This document shows, piece after piece, positions 1 to 8,058 of a stretch of DNA of 64,000 nt (the stretch's first letter is position 1; the number at the start of each line of letters is the position of its first letter). This DNA is from Anaerosolibacter sp. (lineage in GTDB: Bacteria; Bacillota; Clostridia; Peptostreptococcales; Thermotaleaceae): positions 1 to 64,000 of the forward strand of contig NZ_JARBTM010000007.1 in the NCBI RefSeq assembly GCF_029240175.1, written 5' to 3'. The translations under genes and the position numbers were made by a program. The notes under the pieces are model-generated. The model did not search any database. It was given only the letters and a program-made list of their open reading frames with translations, and was not told the DNA's origin.

Positions 1-411
1 GCCACCCTCTTTTTTCGTAGTCTTTAAAGCAACTTCTAGATTTCTTACATCATTTAGGGCATCAAAGATTCGAATGATGTCAATGCCGTTGGCGATGGCC
101 CTTTTTACAAACTCAGAAACCACATCATCGGCATAGTGCTTGTATCCAAGGAGATTTTGGCCCCTTAGCAGCATTTGAAGCTTTGTATTTTTTACGGTTT
201 TTCGGATCAATCGTAATCTTTCCCATGGATCTTCGCTTAAAAACCTTAAGGATGAATCAAAGGTAGCTCCGCCCCACATTTCAAGGGAATGATAACCCAC
301 TTTGTCAAGGGTCTCCAAAATCGGTGTCATCTCTTGTGTTTTCATTCTCGTAGCAACCAAAGATTGATGGGCATCTCTAAGAACTGTCTCAGTAATTCTT
401 ATTTTTGTCAT
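1..411 (-). CDS. oadA: Oxaloacetate decarboxylase / pyruvate carboxylase alpha (carboxyltransferase) subunit, partial
   Basis: The gene runs off the left edge; only the first 137 codons are visible, so it is absent from the ORF track. The N-terminus reads [17 protein letters not shown], the start of the biotin-dependent carboxyltransferase domain; the Asp of LRDAHQS is a metal ligand in this family. Further family blocks are [16 protein letters not shown]-like sequence, [10 protein letters not shown] and RIFDALND. These proteins move CO2 between biotin and oxaloacetate or pyruvate. The domain alone does not distinguish a sodium-pumping decarboxylase subunit from pyruvate carboxylase subunit B. 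The ATG is preceded by AAGGAGGAG with good spacing, so the start is firm. Confidence 0.9.
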   Translation of the reverse strand, partial: MTKIRITETVLRDAHQSLVATRMKTQEMTPILETLDKVGYHSLEMWGGATFDSSLRFLSEDPWERLRLIRKTVKNTKLQMLLRGQNLLGYKHYADDVVSEFVKRAIANGIDIIRIFDALNDVRNLEVALKTTKKEGG

Positions 412-472
412 TGTACTCCTCCTTGTAATTTATAAATTTGAGTATGCAAATAAAGCACTTATTATGGGCAAC

Positions 473-501
473 ATATAACAAAATTTTTATAGTCACTGCA
501 A
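473..501 (-). promoter_or_regulatory. Possible sigma-A promoter of the carboxylase subunit gene
   Basis: On the minus strand TTGCAG and TTATAT are separated by 17 bases and lie about 60 bases upstream of the ATG at 411. This fits a vegetative promoter, but in AT-rich DNA such matches are common. Confidence 0.35.
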
Positions 502-533
502 ACCTTTTCCTGGTTCTGAAATATAGATTTAGC

Positions 534-1103
534 TTAACGCTTTTCTATGGCTATCAAAACTGGCGGACAATTTTTCTGATTTATAAAATCAAGTTTTAAG
601 ACGCTAAACTCACGCTGATTAAGTCCTTCGACAAAACGAAGAACTGCATCCTTTTCAGCTAGCCCTCCCTCATGTCCATAATATATGGAGATGGTTATAA
701 TACCGTTCGGCAAAAGGAGCAGCAGTGCCTTTTCAATGGCCTGAATGGTGGTTTGGGGATTTGTAATAATCTGGTGATCTCCCTTCGGTAAAAATCCAAG
801 ATTAAACATTGCAGCAGCTATGTTTTCATGGACATATAAATCCATGTCTTCGTGACCTCCATGTATAAGTTCAACTGAATCGTGAAGGCCATGAACCATA
901 AGCAATGCTTTTGTATTATTGATTGCTGTAGTTTGGATGTCAAAAGCGAATACTTTTCCACTTGATCCAACCAATTTTCGAAGGAATAATGTATCATTGC
1001 CGTTTCCCATAGTTGCATCTATGACACAATCACCAGCCTTTACGACTTGGGAAACTATATGCTTGGAAAGATTTGTAGCATTCGTTAGAAATTTTGATCC
1101 CAT
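534..1103 (-). CDS. mnmM: tRNA 5-aminomethyl-2-thiouridine methyltransferase MnmM (YtqB family)
   Basis: The protein is a class I SAM-dependent methyltransferase of the YtqB/rRNA_methylase family. The SAM-binding motif is DATMGNGNDT near residue 30, followed by VFAFDIQ; a conserved NLGFLPKGDH block sits in the middle and the C-terminus ends in PPVLIAIEKR, all typical of YtqB. Family members in Bacillus and Staphylococcus (MnmM) methylate nm5s2U to mnm5s2U in the tRNA wobble position. The track starts at 1109, but GTGAGG lies directly against that ATG and seven bases before the ATG at 1103, so 1103 is the better start. The GNAT gene lies just upstream. Confidence 0.88.
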   Translation of the reverse strand: MGSKFLTNATNLSKHIVSQVVKAGDCVIDATMGNGNDTLFLRKLVGSSGKVFAFDIQTTAINNTKALLMVHGLHDSVELIHGGHEDMDLYVHENIAAAMFNLGFLPKGDHQIITNPQTTIQAIEKALLLLLPNGIITISIYYGHEGGLAEKDAVLRFVEGLNQREFSVLKLDFINQKNCPPVLIAIEKR

Positions 1104-1121
1104 CAACATACCTCACTTAAA

Positions 1122-1586
1122 TTACTTATTTGATCTACATGCTTTTAAAAAGAAATCAGGCAGTTTTGCAGCAAAAAGTTTATGATAAGCATTAAGGTTG
1201 TTATTAATAACTTGGCTGATATTCACGTCACTTTTTTGATCTTCATCTAATTCTTGAAAGCCTACCTTTGCGAAGAATTCTGTGCAATGCTGGGTATCAA
1301 CCAGCATTAATTCAATACCTCTTTTATCGGCCAAATTTAAGAGCGCTTTCACAATCCCATCTCCAAGGTATTCACGCTGATGTTCTTTATGTACAATAAC
1401 AAAACGGAGTACGGCAATAGAGCCGAATGACGCATAGCCTGCAGCAGCCAGTGGAATATTACCTTCATAGGCAACCATAGTGTTTTCCAAGATATCTTGC
1501 AACTCAATGCCATGCAAAGGGGAACAATCCCCTAGATTTTCAATATGAAGTATATCTTCTTTCATTGCATTTTTTATGGTAAGCAA
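1122..1586 (-). CDS. GNAT-family N-acetyltransferase
   Basis: The protein has 154 residues. The segment AVLRFVIVHKEHQREYLGDGIVKALL matches the beta4-motif A region of GNAT enzymes, where the acetyl-CoA pyrophosphate loop usually reads Q/R-x-x-G-x-G/A; here it is QREYLGDG. ELMLVDTQHCTEFFAKVGFQ is motif B with the usual aromatic-phase 'FF-KxGF'. The substrate cannot be told. The start is a TTG nine bases after AGGAG. About 35 residues at the C-terminus after the GNAT core are unassigned. It sits between rluB and mnmM, probably in a loose cluster of translation-related genes. Confidence 0.72.
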   Translation of the reverse strand: MLTIKNAMKEDILHIENLGDCSPLHGIELQDILENTMVAYEGNIPLAAAGYASFGSIAVLRFVIVHKEHQREYLGDGIVKALLNLADKRGIELMLVDTQHCTEFFAKVGFQELDEDQKSDVNISQVINNNLNAYHKLFAAKLPDFFLKACRSNK

Positions 1587-1706
1587 ATATTTTCGCTCCT
1601 TTACATTTTATAATTATTATACCCATTTTTTTTCGGTGAAAGCATTTGTTCATGAACCTATCAAGAACGCAAAGCGCGCTTTAATATATTGGCACTTATG
1701 AGACAT

Positions 1707-1738
1707 GAAAAAGTCTATCAAATTTGATAGACTTTTTC
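1707..1738 (-). terminator. Rho-independent terminator of rluB
   Basis: This is a perfect 32-base palindrome, with the half GAAAAAGTCTATCAAA followed immediately by its complement. It starts eight bases after the rluB stop. The arm ends in TTTTT on both strands, so it may stop transcription both ways. Confidence 0.75.
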
Positions 1739-1745
1739 AAATATT

Positions 1746-2453
1746 TTAAAGTAATTTCAAATAAGCAACCTCTTCCGGTGATAAATGTCTCCATTTCCCT
1801 TTAGGAAGCTGAGCTATATCTAGATTGCCCATGGCAATCCTTTTGAGTGTTATAACTGGATGATTTAATACATCGAACATTTTTCTTATCTGCCTATTTT
1901 TCCCCTCACGAATAATTACTTTTATCGTTGAAAAAGAACGATCTACTTTTAATACTTCGAGCTCAGCTGGCGCTGTAGTATACCCGCCTATATCAATACC
2001 GCATTTGAAACGATTCTGCTCCTTTTCATTCAGCTGACCTTTGACAGTTGTAATATATGTCTTAGAAATTTCGTGCTTCGGATGGGTTAATTGATATGTT
2101 AGGTCGCCATCATTTGTCATGAGCAGTAATCCGGAGGTATCATAATCTAGACGACCAACGGGATAAATTCTTTCTTGAATATCCTGAATGAGATCAATAA
2201 CGGTTGGACGATTAAACTGGTCAGTTACCGTTGTCACATATCCTTCAGGCTTATGCAGCATAATGTAAATTTTTTTATCTTCAACGCGAATCGGTTTATT
2301 GTCGACAGTTACATGATCTACGTCTGGATTGATATTGACACCCATCTCTGAGATAGTAACATCATTCACTTTTACACGACCAGCCTGAATAAGTTCTTCT
2401 GCCTTTCGTCTTGAAGCTACACCGGATAAGGCAATATATTTTTGCAATCTCAA
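1746..2453 (-). CDS. rluB: Ribosomal large-subunit pseudouridine synthase RluB family
   Basis: An N-terminal S4 RNA-binding domain (RLQKYIALSGVASRRKAEEL, residues 1-60) is followed by the RsuA/RluB catalytic domain. The catalytic aspartate is in GRLDYDTSGLLL, and the late motifs GKNRQIRKM and HPVITLKRIAMG are typical of this subfamily. It isomerises uridine in 23S rRNA (position 2605 in E. coli). The ATG at 2474 in the track has no ribosome site. AAGGAG lies nine bases before a TTG that begins MRLQKY, the usual start of the family, so the TTG at 2453 is chosen. The gene is monocistronic or the last of its unit, with a terminator behind it. Confidence 0.9.
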   Translation of the reverse strand: MRLQKYIALSGVASRRKAEELIQAGRVKVNDVTISEMGVNINPDVDHVTVDNKPIRVEDKKIYIMLHKPEGYVTTVTDQFNRPTVIDLIQDIQERIYPVGRLDYDTSGLLLMTNDGDLTYQLTHPKHEISKTYITTVKGQLNEKEQNRFKCGIDIGGYTTAPAELEVLKVDRSFSTIKVIIREGKNRQIRKMFDVLNHPVITLKRIAMGNLDIAQLPKGKWRHLSPEEVAYLKLL

Positions 2454-2495
2454 TCCAAACAACTCCTTTTTCATTTGCTAGCTATATTATATATT

Positions 2496-3776
2496 TTATA
2501 CTAACTTTTCATGAAATATATTTAGTAAATTCATTCTTTCGATTTTCGCCTTTAATTTTGTTTGGTCTGTAATATAAAGATCCAAATCTTTCATCCGTTG
2601 AAAATAGTCTGCACCTGCAAACGTATATCGTGTTTTTAATCCTTCTTCAGTTTGAATCCGCTCATTGGCGAAGGCTATAAGATCCCCACAAGCTAAGTTC
2701 ACTGGTAATTCAAGGAGCTGCATGCCCTTCACTAAGCGGACACTATTATGACCTGCAAGGCTGCCTGTAACAATGGCTTCTGTATGACCCACAAAAAGTC
2801 CGGATTTTTCCCCAGCACACAGCATATTGTCAAGGCCTAAGACTTTCATACTGTTACTCCTAGGAGCTATGGATAGATATCTGACAGAATTCCCAACTCC
2901 GCCAGCATAGGGATCTTCATATCTAGCATTTTCTAATCCTGGTATACTGCGCAGCTTATCTAGGGGATAGAACGGAGCCATAAGCTTTGCATGGCCTGTA
3001 TCAAGAAGAATAATATTTTCAGCATACTCTTTTAGTGCATATTGCTGGCACACTTTCATCTCCAATTTTTTTAGATTTATGTCTTCACTTGGAACGGGTA
3101 GTACAACAACACCTTTTTCATTGAGTTCATGGACAAGGGATGGACTTAGGGAGTCCTTATTTAACTTGCATGATCCGCTAAATGCGCCATAAGACCCATC
3201 ACTCCTTTTGCCTAAGATATCCTCTACACCAGCTTTTTGACATAAGCTTACCCTAGGGCCAAAGGATGGACATCTTAAAATGCACATGGCACAGCCATTG
3301 CCATATTTCAAGCAATTACCCATGGGACCCGTAGATCCCGTGGTTTCAATAAATACATCTCCTTCTATAATTTCCCCATTGTATAAAGTGATCCCTTCTA
3401 TCTTATCATTATTCTTTTTAACGTCTACCGCCCTTGATCTTAATCGGAGCTCAATGCCCATTTCTTGTAATAATTCCCGAACCATGGGCTCTACTTTACA
3501 TACGTCATACAGACTCGCATGGGTATGGCCTGGAAAATCTATGCCTGCATGCCGTGATGCACGATCTGTTACCGCGAATAATTCTCCTCCTCCCAGCAGG
3601 GCACATTCTTCTGCAGCGGTAAATCGTCCATTATTGCGCATGATTCCCCCTACATTACCAAGGCCAAGAAGAATATCCATTCTTTCGATAATCGTAACGT
3701 GTGCTCCAGCTTTTTTGGCAGTAATAGCTGCTGCAACTCCTGCCCAACCACCACCTATTACTACAACATCAGCCAT
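2496..3776 (-). CDS. FAD-dependent oxidoreductase, second gene of an uncharacterised redox pair
   Basis: The N-terminus ADVVVIGGGWAGVAAA is a Rossmann FAD-binding motif, followed by TIIERMDILLGLGNVGG. An ETTGSTG block and the late NMLCAGEKSGLFVGHTEAI segment match the FAD-closing motif of the GidA/TrmFO-like and CoB-CoM-reductase-like flavoprotein group. A compact cysteine set, CAMCILRC, near residue 165 could bind a metal or be redox active. The substrate is unknown. The track start at 3794 is a TTG without a ribosome site; AAGGGGG stands eight bases before the ATG at 3776. This ATG overlaps the upstream gene by eight bases, indicating translational coupling with the electron-transfer protein. 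Confidence 0.75.
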   Translation of the reverse strand: MADVVVIGGGWAGVAAAITAKKAGAHVTIIERMDILLGLGNVGGIMRNNGRFTAAEECALLGGGELFAVTDRASRHAGIDFPGHTHASLYDVCKVEPMVRELLQEMGIELRLRSRAVDVKKNNDKIEGITLYNGEIIEGDVFIETTGSTGPMGNCLKYGNGCAMCILRCPSFGPRVSLCQKAGVEDILGKRSDGSYGAFSGSCKLNKDSLSPSLVHELNEKGVVVLPVPSEDINLKKLEMKVCQQYALKEYAENIILLDTGHAKLMAPFYPLDKLRSIPGLENARYEDPYAGGVGNSVRYLSIAPRSNSMKVLGLDNMLCAGEKSGLFVGHTEAIVTGSLAGHNSVRLVKGMQLLELPVNLACGDLIAFANERIQTEEGLKTRYTFAGADYFQRMKDLDLYITDQTKLKAKIERMNLLNIFHEKLV

Positions 3777-4743
3777 TGCAATTTCCCCCTTCAATCATCT
3801 CTTCAATATCTATTTGAGATTTACACATTTTTACTCTTTGACCGTTTAGGGTGCGTGCCGTACAGGATCCACATACACCCTCACCACAGCATAGTTCATG
3901 ATTATTAATGGCTACCATTTTAACAGGTCGGCCTAAACGGCTCAACCGGTCTTTAATAACCTCATGTAAAAAGTCAGAACCACCGCTGTATACCAAACTA
4001 TAGGTTCCTTCAGCTAGAATTTGATTCAGTTTTTCAAGGCCGCCTGTAGAACGAAGGTTTAAGTAATGTCGATCTATTTCTAATGCAGCGATAGATTCAT
4101 TGATAAACGCTGAGCCTGTTCTTCCTTGATCAATAATAAAAGTAACCTTATTTTTATTATGAAGCAAATATTGGATAGCAAGGATTGCAGGAGCTAAAGC
4201 GATACCTCTGCCAATAACCAGTACATTCTGATTTGTTACATTTTTCAAATCTTTATATCCGATAAGACCATTCCAATAAGGACCTTTTAACAGAATCTTA
4301 TCATCACACGCCAGAAGTGATTTTGTTTTTACCCCTAAGATATGAATAGCAATGGCTATTTCACCTTTTTCAGCATCGGCGGCCATGATTGACATAGGAA
4401 CATCAAAAATCATTGGTTTTTCAGGATGCCTTAAAAACACATAAGATCCCGGCTGTTTTAACTGTCTTGCTAAGGTTTTTGACACCCCAATCCTTAATAC
4501 AAGAACATCATCGCCAATTTGTTTTCTTTCGATAATTTCTGACTCAATGGCTTCACGGGGCGTCTTTTTTTTCATTCCGCACCAAGCGTACTCTTGATAG
4601 ATGCATACACCTGACCAATTGCAATCACAAAAACTATTGCCTTGCAGTTGAGAACAGGTAATACATTCATCACTTTCGGCCAGATAACATGGGCAGTATT
4701 CACTGCCAGCATCTATACAAGTTACGATTTTATTTTTTGACAA
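3769..4743 (-). CDS. PyrK/ferredoxin-reductase-like FAD/NAD-binding protein with an N-terminal cysteine cluster
   Basis: The central part resembles dihydroorotate dehydrogenase electron-transfer subunits (PyrK) and sulfide dehydrogenase: a flavin-binding barrel, then an NAD-binding domain (NVLVIGRGIALAPAILA). The C-terminus CCGEGVCGSC followed about 16 residues later by MCKS is a PyrK-type 2Fe-2S site. Unusually, the first 60 residues carry roughly ten cysteines in CPC, CITC, CDC and single-C patterns, which could hold more iron-sulfur clusters or zinc. AAGGAGGGG precedes a TTG at 4743 by six bases, and the track ATG at 4767 has no site, so TTG is chosen. It probably passes electrons to or from the coupled flavoprotein downstream. 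Confidence 0.75.
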   Translation of the reverse strand: MSKNKIVTCIDAGSEYCPCYLAESDECITCSQLQGNSFCDCNWSGVCIYQEYAWCGMKKKTPREAIESEIIERKQIGDDVLVLRIGVSKTLARQLKQPGSYVFLRHPEKPMIFDVPMSIMAADAEKGEIAIAIHILGVKTKSLLACDDKILLKGPYWNGLIGYKDLKNVTNQNVLVIGRGIALAPAILAIQYLLHNKNKVTFIIDQGRTGSAFINESIAALEIDRHYLNLRSTGGLEKLNQILAEGTYSLVYSGGSDFLHEVIKDRLSRLGRPVKMVAINNHELCCGEGVCGSCTARTLNGQRVKMCKSQIDIEEMIEGGNCNG

Positions 4744-4845
4744 ACTGCACCCCTCCTTATTAAGCATAAAACCCTATAATAATAGGGTATTTCTGAATAG
4801 GGAAAAGTGTGACATATCTAACTGTATAACATGAATAAGAAAAAA

Positions 4846-4873
4846 GAATAACTATACTTGATTATAGTTATTC
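4846..4873 (-). terminator. Rho-independent terminator of the carboxypeptidase gene
   Basis: An 11-base stem (GAATAACTATA and its complement) with a six-base loop is followed on the minus strand by TTTTTTC, ten bases after the stop codon. Confidence 0.85.
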
Positions 4874-4882
4874 TTTCGTAAA

Positions 4883-5992
4883 TTAATTACCTTGAATGAA
4901 GTCAACAATTTTGTCTTTAAAATCTTTTCTTTCAATGTCTTCACGGGTATATAAATCCGTCGTATATATTAGCTTACCATCAAGAAAGACTTTTAATTTA
5001 CCAATTTTCGTGTTTCTAGTAACTGGAGCTTCTATAACTTCATCAACTTCTATAACTGAAGCCACTTTATCTTTTTCTTCTTCCGTAACGGGAATAATAA
5101 CATTTTCTTTTGCGATAACAGCGGTTTCAGATTTTTTTCCGTCTTTAACAGAAATAAATTTTAAATATGCATCTTGTTTAACAATATCATAGGGTTTGTA
5201 TTGATCAAATGCATAATCAAGAAGGTGATAACTATCTTGAAACCAGTTTGGTGCATTTAAAACTACTGTAACAAGCTGCATACCGTTCCTTGTAGCAGAT
5301 GTCACTAGACATCTTCCGGATTTTTTTGTGAATCCTGTTTTAACACCATCGCCACCCTCATATTGCGTCAGGGTTTTATTCTTATTGTAGAAATACTTAA
5401 AACCTTCTCTATCTGCAGTCCATAACTTCGTAGAAACAATTTTCTTAAATTCTTTATTTAGTAGAGCTTTCCTACTAATCAATGCCAAGTCATAAGCTGT
5501 CGTATAATGCTGATCATCATGAAGTCCATGGGGATTCACAAAATTTGTATTATTGGCACCTAGTTCCTTCGAACGGCGATTCATTAGTTTACTGAACTCA
5601 TCTACAGATCCTGCAACATGATTGGCAATAGCAACTGCTGAGTCGTTGCCGGAGCGAAGCATAAGACCGTACACAAGATCTTCCATATTTATGTTTTCGT
5701 CATATTGCAAATATATGGATGACCCCTCAACACCCACCGCCTGTCGCGGAACTTTGACTATTGTTTCAGGCGAAGAATTTTCAAGGGCCAATAAAGCTGT
5801 CATAATTTTTGTGGTGCTCGCCATTGGTTTTTTTGCATGAATGTTTTTAGCGTACAGGATTCTGCCTGTTTGAACATCCATAACAACGGCACTAGATGCA
5901 GAAATACTTGGCCCTTCCCCATATACTGAAAAAAATGAGATTTGAAAGCATATGAACGTGATTAATAGAATTGATAGAAAGGATTTCTTCAT
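4883..5992 (-). CDS. Serine-type D-Ala-D-Ala carboxypeptidase (PBP5/DacF family)
   Basis: A signal peptide (KKSFLSILLITFICFQISFFSVYG) is followed by the S11 peptidase domain. All three active-site motifs are visible: STTK (SxxK), SGN, and KTG in GVKTGFTKKSG. The C-terminal 100 residues form the beta-rich PBP5_C domain. No clear C-terminal amphipathic anchor is obvious beyond the last 20 residues. It trims the terminal D-alanine from peptidoglycan stem peptides outside the membrane. It is one of two paralogues in the window (the other is dacF at 11241-12416). Its own terminator and a good GGAGTG ribosome site suggest it is transcribed alone. Confidence 0.93.
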   Translation of the reverse strand: MKKSFLSILLITFICFQISFFSVYGEGPSISASSAVVMDVQTGRILYAKNIHAKKPMASTTKIMTALLALENSSPETIVKVPRQAVGVEGSSIYLQYDENINMEDLVYGLMLRSGNDSAVAIANHVAGSVDEFSKLMNRRSKELGANNTNFVNPHGLHDDQHYTTAYDLALISRKALLNKEFKKIVSTKLWTADREGFKYFYNKNKTLTQYEGGDGVKTGFTKKSGRCLVTSATRNGMQLVTVVLNAPNWFQDSYHLLDYAFDQYKPYDIVKQDAYLKFISVKDGKKSETAVIAKENVIIPVTEEEKDKVASVIEVDEVIEAPVTRNTKIGKLKVFLDGKLIYTTDLYTREDIERKDFKDKIVDFIQGN

Positions 5993-6083
5993 TTTATCAC
6001 TCCATTTATTAAAGTCATTCCTGTATAGTATTTTCTAAATAAAAGAAATTCATACGAAGGAACAAAAATAATGGAGTATCTAT

Positions 6084-6482
6084 TTACTCAGTTATAATCT
6101 CACACCCAAATTCTTTTGCTAACTTCTCGGCTTCTTTTAAATCTTCTTCACTCCATATGGACCAACCGCCCTTTAAAATGTCATTTACAAAGATTTCTAC
6201 TTTGTCCTTTTTTATAATCATGTATTTTTCATTTCTTTTCTTCATTTGCTGAATTTGGCTATGTATAGCTTTTTCAATATCCACATCCATAACCTTTAAA
6301 GCAATAAAGAGGCAAGATAGAGCATCTTCAAGTTCGCGACGAGCTTTGTCATTATCCCCTTTCATTAGAGCTTTCATAGACTCAGCTACTTCTTCATTTA
6401 AGTGACTTATGGTTTTTTTGGGATCATCTGTTATGTATTTTCTATTGTTCCATATAAGCTCTACGGCATCCTTAATATCCAA
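6084..6482 (-). CDS. MazG-like nucleotide pyrophosphohydrolase-type protein
   Basis: The 132-residue product contains an all-alpha NTP-PPase fold signature: NEEVAESMKAL, the EExxE-like metal site, and ELEDALSCLFIAL, the ExxD helix. Family members hydrolyse NTPs or dNTPs to monophosphates. The C-terminal 50 residues (IIKKDKVEIFV onward) are not part of the core domain and are unassigned. AAAGGAGGT stands seven bases before a TTG at 6482. The in-frame ATG at 6518 lacks a ribosome site, so TTG is preferred. There is no close operon partner. Confidence 0.65.
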   Translation of the reverse strand: MDIKDAVELIWNNRKYITDDPKKTISHLNEEVAESMKALMKGDNDKARRELEDALSCLFIALKVMDVDIEKAIHSQIQQMKKRNEKYMIIKKDKVEIFVNDILKGGWSIWSEEDLKEAEKLAKEFGCEIITE

Positions 6483-6598
6483 GGTGTGTACCTCCTTTAG
6501 AATATTCCTATAAAACATATTATATCTATATTGTATACTTCCTTCTTCATTCTTTCAATCTACCATTCTACTATTTAAACGAAACAATATAAAATAAA

Positions 6599-6616
6599 GA
6601 GCGATGATAATCGCTC
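6599..6616 (-). terminator. Terminator of ytfJ
   Basis: A seven-base stem, GAGCGAT/ATCGCTC, lies directly after the ytfJ stop and is followed on the minus strand by TTTATTTTAT. Confidence 0.75.
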
Positions 6617-7066
6617 TTATTCAATAATGATTTCCTTTTCAACTTCTATTTTTTTAGATTTGTTTTCACTTCTTCTTTCACTCATAGCTTGGAGCTTGTC
6701 TAATAGCTTTGGTGTGAAATTAATGATACTATCTACCATTGTAGCATTCTGATCTACTGGTAAAAGTTTCATATGCCCATTTCCTACGACCATAAAAGCT
6801 ACTGGTTGTACTGATACTCCAGCACCTGTTCCTCCGGCGAAAGGAAGCTTATCTAATTTATCACCTGCTTCATCGCCTTTACCATTTGTTGTGGCTGTGT
6901 ATTCTCCACCGCCTGAGGCAAAACCGAAAGAAACTCTAGATATGGGTATTATCACTGTACCATCTGGTGTTTCCACAGGATCTCCTACTATTGTATTTAC
7001 ATCTACCATATCTTTTAAGCTTTCCATTGTAGTTCGCATTAGGGCTTCAATTGGATGATTTGACAT
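6617..7066 (-). CDS. ytfJ: GerW/YtfJ-family sporulation protein
   Basis: The protein matches the YtfJ (GerW) family: HPIEALMRTTMESLKDMVDVNTIVGDPV at the start, IPISRVSFGFASGGGEY, a glycine-rich GGTGAGVSVQPVAF segment and FMVVGNGHMKLLPVD. In Bacillus this sporulation protein is needed for germination with some nutrients. The charged tail (SERRSENKSKKIEVEKE) is usual. The track start at 7078 is a GTG with no site; GAGGTGAT sits seven bases before the ATG at 7066, which is used here. It overlaps the upstream DUF2953 gene by 20 bases, the ytfI-ytfJ order of other spore formers. Confidence 0.9.
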   Translation of the reverse strand: MSNHPIEALMRTTMESLKDMVDVNTIVGDPVETPDGTVIIPISRVSFGFASGGGEYTATTNGKGDEAGDKLDKLPFAGGTGAGVSVQPVAFMVVGNGHMKLLPVDQNATMVDSIINFTPKLLDKLQAMSERRSENKSKKIEVEKEIIIE

Positions 7067-7709
7067 TTTGTTTATCACCTCGTTTTAAATATAGATATGC
7101 AGTTTTTGCTGTTGCAATTATAGCATAGCCTATTTTTAGTTTAATTATACAGTGAAGATATGTCTTGAACAGTTCCTTATCAAAATAAGGAACGATTTTA
7201 AAAGAAATATGTTCAGCGTATGTATGATGCTTCATAATTGTAAAAAGATTACCTTTGATTCCCCAAAATACACCTGAAAGAATCCCTGTGACCGCAGCAT
7301 CTCCAGTTCCAAATTCTGTCTCCCATTCTAGATTACATATACATACTTTTTTTCGAATATAATTAAGCACATCGTAATATTGATGATAAAGCTTTGCAGT
7401 TTTGTCTTGTATTTCTTGTATTTGAGATAAGCTGAAGAGTTGTTCTTTTTCTTGCATGAGTTTCTTTGACTTTTCTGACTCAATTTCCCCATCAACTTCC
7501 AAAGAGAATTTTCCATCCTTTTTCTCTACAAGATCTAATAAGGGTAGCTCCAACTTGTAATGAATAAGCCCAAAAAGCGCCTTAACATGAAAGACAATTT
7601 CATCGTTTGTTTTATCTTTTAAAATTTGTAATTCTACCATAACAGAAGTAAACATGATAATTATAAAAAAAACAACAAGAATTGCAAATATCCATAAAAA
7701 GATATACAA
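7047..7709 (-). CDS. DUF2953 (YtfI-like) membrane protein
   Basis: An N-terminal hydrophobic helix (FLYIFLWIFAILVVFFIIIMFTSV) is followed by a soluble part. ETEFGTGDAAVTGILSGVFWGIKG is the conserved core of DUF2953, with KIVPYFDKELF after it and a second hydrophobic stretch at the C-terminus. The function is not known; in Bacillus ytfI sits beside ytfJ and is sporulation linked. The track starts at 7838, but no ribosome site is seen there, while GAGGTG lies six bases before a TTG at 7709 and gives the usual family length of about 220 residues. The exact start is less certain than the gene. Confidence 0.75.
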   Translation of the reverse strand: MYIFLWIFAILVVFFIIIMFTSVMVELQILKDKTNDEIVFHVKALFGLIHYKLELPLLDLVEKKDGKFSLEVDGEIESEKSKKLMQEKEQLFSLSQIQEIQDKTAKLYHQYYDVLNYIRKKVCICNLEWETEFGTGDAAVTGILSGVFWGIKGNLFTIMKHHTYAEHISFKIVPYFDKELFKTYLHCIIKLKIGYAIIATAKTAYLYLKRGDKQNVKSSN

Positions 7710-7990
7710 AAATTTCACCTCACTCACTCTCTTACAGTGTATATTTTTTCCAATAACAAAGAAAAATAAACCCCATATCATTAAACACCTACAGATTTCC
7801 ATTGGATTCGGTTTAAAGTTTGAAAAAAACATTGACATTTTAATTATTTAGTTTATATTTAATATGTGTAAAGTGAAAGATTAAAAGATCAAAAAATGGT
7901 TATATTTAATACAAGAGAGATAAATACTTTGATGAAATATTTATAACCAAAATAAAGCTTCTTGGATTTCACTAGATCAACAATTAAATA

Positions 7991-8019
7991 TAAAGGTGGG
8001 AGCAGGATTCCCATCTTTA
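7991..8019 (+). promoter_or_regulatory. Leader hairpin upstream of speE
   Basis: TAAAGGTGGG pairs with CCCATCTTTA over ten positions (one G-T pair) around a nine-base loop, 39 bases before the speE start and just ahead of a U-rich stretch. It could be the terminator of a leader (attenuator) or a transcript-stabilising stem. No known riboswitch fold was recognised. Confidence 0.4.
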
Positions 8020-8058
8020 TTTATGTAAAACATATAAATTGCTAAGGAGGAATGTAAT

